From Tenebrio molitor (Eukaryota; Arthropoda; Insecta; Coleoptera; Tenebrionidae): a stretch of 64,000 nt of DNA. This document shows positions 38,801 through 47,800 of the stretch, one piece after another; within the stretch, counting starts at the first letter, position 1, and each line of letters opens with the position of its first letter. The stretch is taken from the NCBI RefSeq assembly GCF_963966145.1, contig NC_091047.1:3534001-3598000 (forward strand), read 5' to 3'. Both the position numbers and the translations under genes were made by a program. The notes under the pieces are model-generated. The model was given only the letters and a program-made list of their open reading frames with translations, did not search any database and had not been told where the DNA came from.

Positions 38801-41800
38801 TCCTTTATCGTCCAATCCGATCTTCAAAATTCAAATGACGCAGGTCGCGGATCGATCACGTGACGTACACGTCACTGATCCGGTTAGCAGACAATGCCGT
38901 CATTAGTGCGGCACCCGCCCGGAAAGTTACCGGCGTCGAACTCCGGGCCGGGGATTTTTACATTTTATTAAAATTGCGTTGGCAACACTTGCGAACAGAC
39001 TTCGGATCGAATTATTTGGGAGAGAGTGGCTGATTTGACGCTTCGCCAAGACAGGAATTAATAAAACGAGAATAAAAGTTCCGGAGCCGATCCGAATAAA
39101 GAAATCCGTAAATTAATTTCAGTAAATAAGAAAATAATTTGCAATTTCGAAGTGAGCGTCAAGATTGGCCGACAAGAGCGCCCCAATTAGGCACGAGGAG
39201 GGAAGCAGTATTCTTCGGGAGGAAAGCTCGGTGTTTAGGCAACCGATAATACAATCCTGTATCGGCGGCGGTGTCGGCGCGAGCATAATTAGTGTATTTA
39301 GTGTGGATTAGGAGCTTTCTTCCACCCCAACCACCTGAAAGGTTTAATCCGTTTCGCTTCCCCCGTGATGGGGTAAGCTTCTTAAGACTCCACATAGAGA
39401 AGCTCCGCTCCACAGTTTTCCATTTAGCGAGCTCACACCGCTTAGCAATTATTAGGGGGAGTGGAAAAACGCCGCCCGCGACTCAAATTATTCAATAACA
39501 CAACAAAAACAACCCCTGCCTGTTAACGAAAATTCATGCTCTTCCCCTGGAATATATGGGAATCGTCCCATAATTTCCCAAGCGAGCTTTTCGCTTCGAT
39601 GTGGCCGAAAAAGCCTCTCCTGGACGCGAATTTTCACCCGGATCTCCTCCCGACACCGGGAGACATAAAACACTGCGATTTTTTATTAATCTAATAAAAA
39701 TGACTGGAACTGCGCTCGAAATGTGCTTTATAATAAATAAAACAAAATTGGAAGGGAGAGAGATGAGCGTTTACGTTCTTGGAGGCGCGATTTTTTTACG
39801 AGTGTCTTTTGCGTCCCCTTAAAAAACGCCTTAAAAAGCAATTACGACCGCCCCCGGCAAATCGGGAGCGGTTTAGGGATTAGAAAAACTGGCGTTACGA
39901 CTACGAATGGTCGGTCGTGGTGACGCTTTCAGCCGGAATGCGCCGCACTTGTTAAATGTAGGTTAAATTGCTAACGAAATAAAACTAGCGAAATGGCGAA
40001 CTTCCGCTTAAATTGTTATAAATCGCTTCGGCAAAGTCAGTTCTGCTTTTTAGCGATCTCTTGAGCGTTGCATTCGGCGACAAAAAGTTAAAAAAATCAA
40101 TCTATACTCGACCCCGGCGCATCCACCATTTTGGCAGACACATTCAAATTTAGGGGGATTGTTTGTGGGACTCTCCACAAATAAAAATCACTCTCGACGT
40201 TATTAAAAAGCGAGAAGGCCAATTTTCCATCCGATTAGATGTTGAAAAAATTATTGCAAAATCGGCACTTTTTGCGCTTTGTTAGTGGCACGATTCGCTC
40301 CCAAGAGCCGATATTAATTGTCGGGACATCACAACAGATTTTTTTCAGACCGGACTAAAAGCCGGAACGACGAAAAAATAACATCATCTGGAGCGTTCGT
40401 TTCGCTTTCAACTTTTTACCGGGAAATTGTTCGGCACGCATTACCAATTCCAGAAAACAAAGCACTATCGAATTTCCCGGAATAATCCGGCGAGTAAAAA
40501 CTAACAACTCGAAGATTGAAACTCCACTTCGTTATATTTATCGCCAAATATGCCACGACCGTCATTCCCAAAACGAAACTTTTTTTCTTTTCGTGCGTAT
40601 CGACCGGTGGATGTTTTCCCCTGATATGAATTTTTCACGTCCCATCAGGAAGGATCGAAGGAATCCGGTGCGCCATTTGCGCACCGTCAAACTGTTTAAT
40701 TGTGGACCACCCGGAAGACGGCGGGGGTAGAAGGGTTTATCCTAAACAACTCGGTGTTTTACACACTCGGGATAAGTGGAATTGCTTCAGGGGGTGTAAA
40801 AAAGGACGAGAGCGGGGCCGTTGTCCGGCCTAAGGTCTGCTGATCGATCCTCTTTCACCTCAACTATTTGTCTTCGCCCCACACCCCCGTCATCCCACGG
40901 GAATTGGATCCAGACGAAATTTACATGAACACTTGCTCTTCGTTATTCGAGTCCCACAAGGTGTTAGGCGAGATTTATCAGCCAATCAGGGTTACTGCGC
41001 GGAAAATTATTAAGAAGAGAAGCGAGGCCTAATGGCGAGGCATCAAGGAAAGCTTTTTTGTGATTAAGGCGGCGTAATTCAGCAAAGTGATGCCGGATAG
41101 GACTCTGATGCAGTCGAAATCGACGAGCGAACGCCATTATCGGGACCTCATCCGGGAGATTAAAGCAAAAACAACAGTTTGTTTCGTATTAATAAATTTC
41201 CATTTTTATCAAGATTCGACTTTTCGTTCCGAATAAACGAGAGAAGCTTTCGTAACAATTTTTCATAAGCCCGGACGAATTTTTAGCCCGATGCGCGAAA
41301 TTACGCGTCGAAATCACGTTAATTAAGGGCGGGGGGCGGCGCCCCTTATGCAAATGCGCTGCATCCGTCGCCCGGGGGGCAGAAAAAGCCGAGATTTCTG
41401 GAGATGCTGGCGTTTCTCGGAGCGTTTGTTGAATAATAGAACATGTCCCGGCCACTGCCTTGTTGATATTCTCAATTGTGAAAGGGATAAGCGTATCCGA
41501 GCTTTTTCGTCGCTGTGGGATTTTTTTGCCCACCGCAAACATCCCCTTAAAATAACATTAATTATTCAGGCAATCTATTGCGGCGGTGCTGGCGGCTCGC
41601 GAAAATTCCGGCCGACGGACCTCCGGAAAAAACCGCCCGGAAAAATAACACAATTATCGGACGGAAGATGGCGGATTTAATTAGTTAATGATTTTTTTCT
41701 GTCTCTTAATGCAATAATAACGGGGCAAAGTTGCGCCGGTCGACACGGGAAAGCACTCCGGGTGCGTGGAGTGTCTAAGGTGAAAGCTCTGTTCGCAAGT

Positions 41801-44800
41801 TCGAGATCGAATCGATTCCGGTCCTGTTAACGGACCCACACGCACTGGTCTTTTGCCGAACAGTGCAAATGGGTTCGCTGTTATTTATGTCTTTTTCCGG
41901 GCTTCGGGATTTGTCTCATTAACATTTGTACAGATTTTTTTTTCGGTTGTTGTACAAAGTGCCGCCGCCGCCGCCGAACGGGAACGTTTTAATTGCCAGA
42001 TTTACCTTCCTTTGTAGGCTCACGGCGAGGGTAGATTATTAATTTATATAAAAAAATATCTTTATCTTACAGGGGGAGTTTTTGAGCTAGACCATAGTTT
42101 TCGGTGATAGAAATCAAATATTATTCACAAGTGAAATAAAGTACTCACAAGTGAGTAAATTTGGCAGCTGCCATTTTACTTGAGATAAAGTACTATCAAG
42201 TGAGTAAATTTGACAGCTGTCATTTGGATTTTTTGCAATAATTGCACCTGCAAGATAAAACGTGATCGAAATGCCATTATGAAACTCGTGAGAAGTGTTC
42301 CACTCGTGAGCAAGCGCACTCGTCGCTCAAAATTCTCACTCTCGTATAATGATGCATTTCTTTCACTTATAATATAATATACTATTTTATCAAATGCGCT
42401 AACGACCTATAGATTTTTTTTTTAAATTTTTTTTTTTAATAGACCATCAAGTATCATTTCTCCTTTTTTGGTTTAGCATTATTCATTTACGCAACCAGAC
42501 ACAATGTGGAGTCTGCACAACGAGGCCTCAACGTGCAGTAATGTACGAGAAAATAATTTTCACTTCACTTCACAGCAAAAAATGTGCGTGCATTGCAGAA
42601 ATCCTCTGAAGTACACAAACTTGTTTTCTGATTCGACAGATACAGTTTGAACTTTTGCGCGCTTTCCACTTAAAGTTATGAAAGATGAAGTTCAAAGTAA
42701 ATTCCTAAATTAAGTCTTAAACCCCGCCGAGCTCCTGTTTTAAAGCAAATGCAACTTGAAGATTCTTAGCATTCCGTTAAGTAGCTTGAAATGTCGAATT
42801 AATAATTCCTTTGAATATGCAAAAAGGTAGAGTCGAACCCGTTAATTGTAAATGTGGCGACTGTTCGGAGGCAGTATTGCATAACAATGGAATATTATGT
42901 CTTACGCTTTTGCGACGTGGTTAGATTCAGACATAACACAACACAAATAGAACGAATGGATTTGCATGACGTTAAAGAGCTTAGAAGTAACAAATCGCGT
43001 CATCGTAGAAATCCGTGAGTGAATTTTGCGCGATTAGAACGAAAAGAAGTGGTGGGTGCGCCGGGAAACAATTTATCATAGAATGTAATCGTCCGTCGGG
43101 GAATTAAAAAAGGGTAAAAAACTAATGCGACTTAGTGATATTTTTAATCCTGTTAATTATCTTCTATCCAGTGGAGGCGACGAAATCATATTGGATAATA
43201 AATTCTCGATGGGAGAGCATCCATCTTTTGTGAAAATCAACTACGTTCTAAGACTAGAGACGATTAATCCAATTTAAGCAGCAAGCGCTCGTTTACTTCC
43301 ACCGTTTATTAATGTAAAACTGTAAATTAATTATCGTCGAACAGTGGAAAAACACGCTCGTCTTTCCAGACCTGTCTAATTAAAATCGGCTTTTTAATGG
43401 CTCTTATGAGATCCGATCAAAGCACCAACTTCGAAATTGCAACGCTAACTAAAAGGCCAACTTTACAGAAAATAGAAAAAGATCTTGATGATCGGAGTCA
43501 AGCGACAAAGATAAGAAAAAAAGTGAGCTTCACGTAACATCTTCACAATAAATTGGCAATAAGGCAACTTTTAAAAGAGTAATCTTCGTGAAACCGTTGA
43601 TCCGGTTCTTGTTTTCAAAAGGAGAATCGTGATCGTTTGTAGAGATTAACCATAAGGGTAAAAGTCTTTTGCTGCATGATTTATTTGGTATTGAATTTTA
43701 CAAAAAAATGTACGTTCGTCGAAAAGCTCTTAGCAATAATTTTCCACAAGTGCTTTTGAGGAATCAAGAGGGATCATTTCAGGGGATATTATAGTCTAGT
43801 CCAATAAAAACGCTAATTTTACGTACTCACAAGCGGACGAAAAGTAACTCTTTTTCGGACGCTTACCGTGGCGCCATCTGTTTAGTAAGTTAACAACGAG
43901 ACTGACAAAACCGATAATTGTTTTGTTACCATAAATTGTGCTTTGTAGTTCGTGCGGTCGCCAAAAAAAAATTATGTGCACCTCTGCCTTTTGTCCTCGC
44001 CTGTTTCAGACCTCGGCTGCGCCTCAAAATTCTTGCAACACCTTGGATCACCTTAAAAATTTATCTCAAGTGAACCTGACATGGACTCTTGTGGATCTTA
44101 AGAGATTGCGAGATGTTTTGCTCGTAACGGTTAAAAAAACTGTGACGCGGGTCCAGGGTAGGACGGTGCCGGTCCTGGCCTCCTCCTCACTAATTCTGTT
44201 TACCGTCTCCGTCGAGGAATTCCGACCACTCCGTCAAACAGAACGTCGCCGGGAAAAAGGTTAATTAATCTTGCTCTCGCCGTGGCTGAATAATGTATGA
44301 GATGCAACAAGCTCTCGACTTGACAAAGTCGCTTTTTCTCGAAATTTCCCGTCGAGCGCAACAACAAAATTCCGCCGGGGAAAAAATTAACTTTGATATA
44401 TTGGATTACGCTTTGTCGATACAATGAGCCTCGCAAATTTCCTCAACGTCTTGTAATCTCCGGGTTGATATCGTTATATCGTCTGGATCTACCGTTCGCA
44501 ACGCGTAAACTTTGCGATTTAATTTTCCACGATGCGTAAACTGACGTCGGCCCTCTCCACTTTTATGTGCAATATTTAAAACGAAATTAATGCGAATCCG
44601 TGTCGCGACCCTGCCCCGGCCTGTTTAAGGACGAGATTATGCAGCCCACTTTAAATAATTTAACGACGTGTAATTTGGGAAATTCGCACGGAGGCCCTTC
44701 TTTTTCCCGGGGGCAGGCCAGAGCCGGCTCCGCCGACTAAATCGTCGAAGCGCATCGATTTTTAATAGGCGGCCGTTAATTAATTCTTCACGGCGTGTTG

Positions 44801-47800
44801 GAAATTATGGCCGAAGCTCTCTATTCGACCGCATCGGACCATGATAGACTTCGACGTAATTTTAATTAAAATTTAGCTCAAACACGTTACGGAACACTCT
44901 TTGTACCACCAGTTACCGAAAGTAGTTGTGCAGTGTTGCCTAATCGGGATGCGCCACTGAAATGGTGGATGCGCCGGGCCAATTCGGAAAATGCAACCGA
45001 GCAAATTAAAAACTGCAACATCCTGCTTCGTCCTGAATTAAACTCGTTTACGATTGCAGTGAAATGACATCGAATGAAAATCTTGCATTAGAGCAAATTA
45101 CTTCCTAATCCGATGAAATAATTCGGAGAGATGGTGGATGCGTCGGTTTTGTTATTAAAGTTTGGCGGAGAAGACGTTCGCTGCATGAAAATGCGCCTTT
45201 ATTGTTGTTACGCTTGTCAGAAATAATTGCAACGATACGCTGGTTTCGTTTCGCTGCAGGACATCTGCTCTTACGTTCTTAGCATTCGAGTCAGAGTTCA
45301 ATTTAAATATGTTTGGAACACGTAATATCCGCATTTTTGTCGATTATTTGTTAAGAAATTTGCCACGCTGCATTCTGATTTCCTGTTGGAGATTTTCTAC
45401 TTCCACCAGCCGACTCCATTTTCCTCTCGATTAAATCAATTCCTTCTTTAAGGCATTCATTCATCGATTCAATCATTACTTTTTCGTTCACGATAACTCC
45501 TGTAAAAAAACACGGATCGGAACATATTTGTTTTAGTACGGATTCAATTGATTCTTTCGTAAAAACAATCGTTCATTCGCTCATCCATTAATTGTTTTTC
45601 ACCGTAACTTCGGCAAAAAGCACCTATTAGAATTTTTTTCTAGACAACATTTGTTTCAGCAAGGATGCAACTGGCTCATTAATTAAAGCGTTACTAATTA
45701 ATTCCTCCATTCAATAAAACATTCATTAATGTGCGTGTAGACTATTAGAAAAAGTGGGGTTTTACACACGTGTTGTGTAAGTGACTATTAAAAAAGCACT
45801 ACATTTCTTGCAGGTGGTCGATCATCGTCGACAAAGCGTGTGCACACAAAAAAATAATGAACTGTTAACTATAACAATAAAATATTTTAGGGGCACTAAA
45901 TTCAGTTGATGTAGTCAGAACACATTCAATATAATTGGTTATGGATTTAACGTTACATTTCCATTAAGCTATCTCGTCATAAAACATTGTTTCGACAATT
46001 AAATAATCCAAACGATGCAATTCTCATAATTAAATCATGTTACATGTATTTACGTCTCCTAATCACGTCTATCGATTATCGATAATGTTCCACATCGACA
46101 CCTCTTCTTTCTACTCCGATTTTACGTTCCACAAAATCTATTCCTGTCAAATTGTGTCCACTACACGTCTCATTATTTATTTAATAACCACCCCCGCCAA
46201 AATCTAATTAAGTCCTGAATCGTATCGGCTTCTCCGACATCCAACACTGCAAAGCGTAATTAGTGTGCACAGGTGAAATGGCTGCTCTCCACTCATCATG
46301 GCCCCTGATAATTAATCGTGAAGCTTGTCATCGACGTGAAAACCTATTGTCTGTCGCAACATGTAATGAAACAACTTTCCGGCACGGCACGAAACTGAAG
46401 AAACTCCTCATCAACCGGATTAATTCACAAATATGGCGCGAGCCTTTTGACGTCCTGCCCTCGAAACTCGAGGGACGAAATTTAGAATTACGCGTGCGAG
46501 GCGGTGGCAAAGAGGCAATCCCGCCGACACACGTTGCGCGTTCCGGAACTTTCCAGCGAACCAAATTGGGAAAAATTCGGTGTGCGCCGGCACTGGAATG
46601 GTGAAAAATGTTCCGGCTTTGTATTGCTGCCGTTTCTCATTTTAATCGTTGCACCAGTGCCGCTAAAGATACAACTTTTGTTGAATTACACTGTGGAAAA
46701 ACTGTGTCGACATTTATCTCGGTTTTGCCTCCGTCTTTTGGCTGCACCTCGGGCCAATCAGCGGCGTCCGTTTAAATTGGACGCCCAAGGACTCGATTAA
46801 GGCCAGAATGTACAACACGCAACGTTTTGCCATCTGGAGTCGCAGTCGGGACCACCGACGGCGCACAAAGGACTCCATTAATCAGGAGCTTCGCCGGCGA
46901 CGGTGATTAGTTCGTTCCACGCGAATAAAAGAATCACGCGGAATAAGTGCCCGAATTAATAACGAGCTATCTCTGGCTGCCATCAGCACCAACCAATCGA
47001 GAACGACTGACAAAATATTTACTTTCAGCCAACATTTTAACATATTGCGGAAAGCAAATTTGTAAGCATCCCTTGTGCGCTTATAACTAACGAATTTCTC
47101 AACAGATTTTGACGAAATCTTCACCAACAATAAGATAGTTTCTTCAACCCAAGTCTTAAAACACAAATCATTCACCACCTTGTGAGGGGACGGGTTTTCG
47201 GAGCTGTTCTGTTCACACCACACACCACACTTTGGATTTAATTTGAAACTGAATATTTTTCCAAATTTGTATCCATCCCTTGTGCCCTTATAACTAACGA
47301 ATTTGTCAACAGATTTTGACGAAATCTTCACAAACAATCAGATAGTTTCTTCAACTCAAGTCTTAAAACACAAATCATTCACCACCTTGCGACAGGACGG
47401 GTTCTGGGACCTGTCCTGTTCACAGTACACACCACACTTTGGATTTAATTTGAAACTGTATATAATTTTCAAATTTGTATCCATCCCTTGTGCGCTTATA
47501 ACTAACGAATTTGTGAACAGATTTTGACAAAATCATCACAAACAATCAGATAGTTTCTTCAACTCAAGTCTTAATACACACATCATTCACCACCTTGTGA
47601 GGGGACGGGTTTTCGGACCTGTCACACTACTCACCACACTTTTGAATTTGAAACTGAATACTTTTTGTGCGAGACGAAATTACAGATTTCTTTTTTCCAG
47701 GAGAGCACCCAGCGGCAATGCAGCACGGGGGCCAGCTGCGCCTCGAGTATCCCTTTTCGGCGTGTCTTCTCAGCGTCTTGGTGGCGGTGGTGGGGCCATG

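Larger units (their letters stand above)
37731..47700 (+). other. dpr intron 5 (10 kb)
   Basis: Begins GTGAGA, ends TTCTTTTTTCCAG. It carries five of the 20-base boxes, a twin-palindrome/foldback cluster near 42.1-42.4 kb, a diverged tandem array near 45.5 kb and the 207-base array ending at the acceptor. No gene seen. Confidence 0.8.

Noticed and set aside
46882..47337. Open minus-strand frame of 151 codons with a repeated peptide
   Set aside because: It follows from a 207-base tandem repeat whose length is a multiple of three. The plus strand is partly open too, and no domain is seen.
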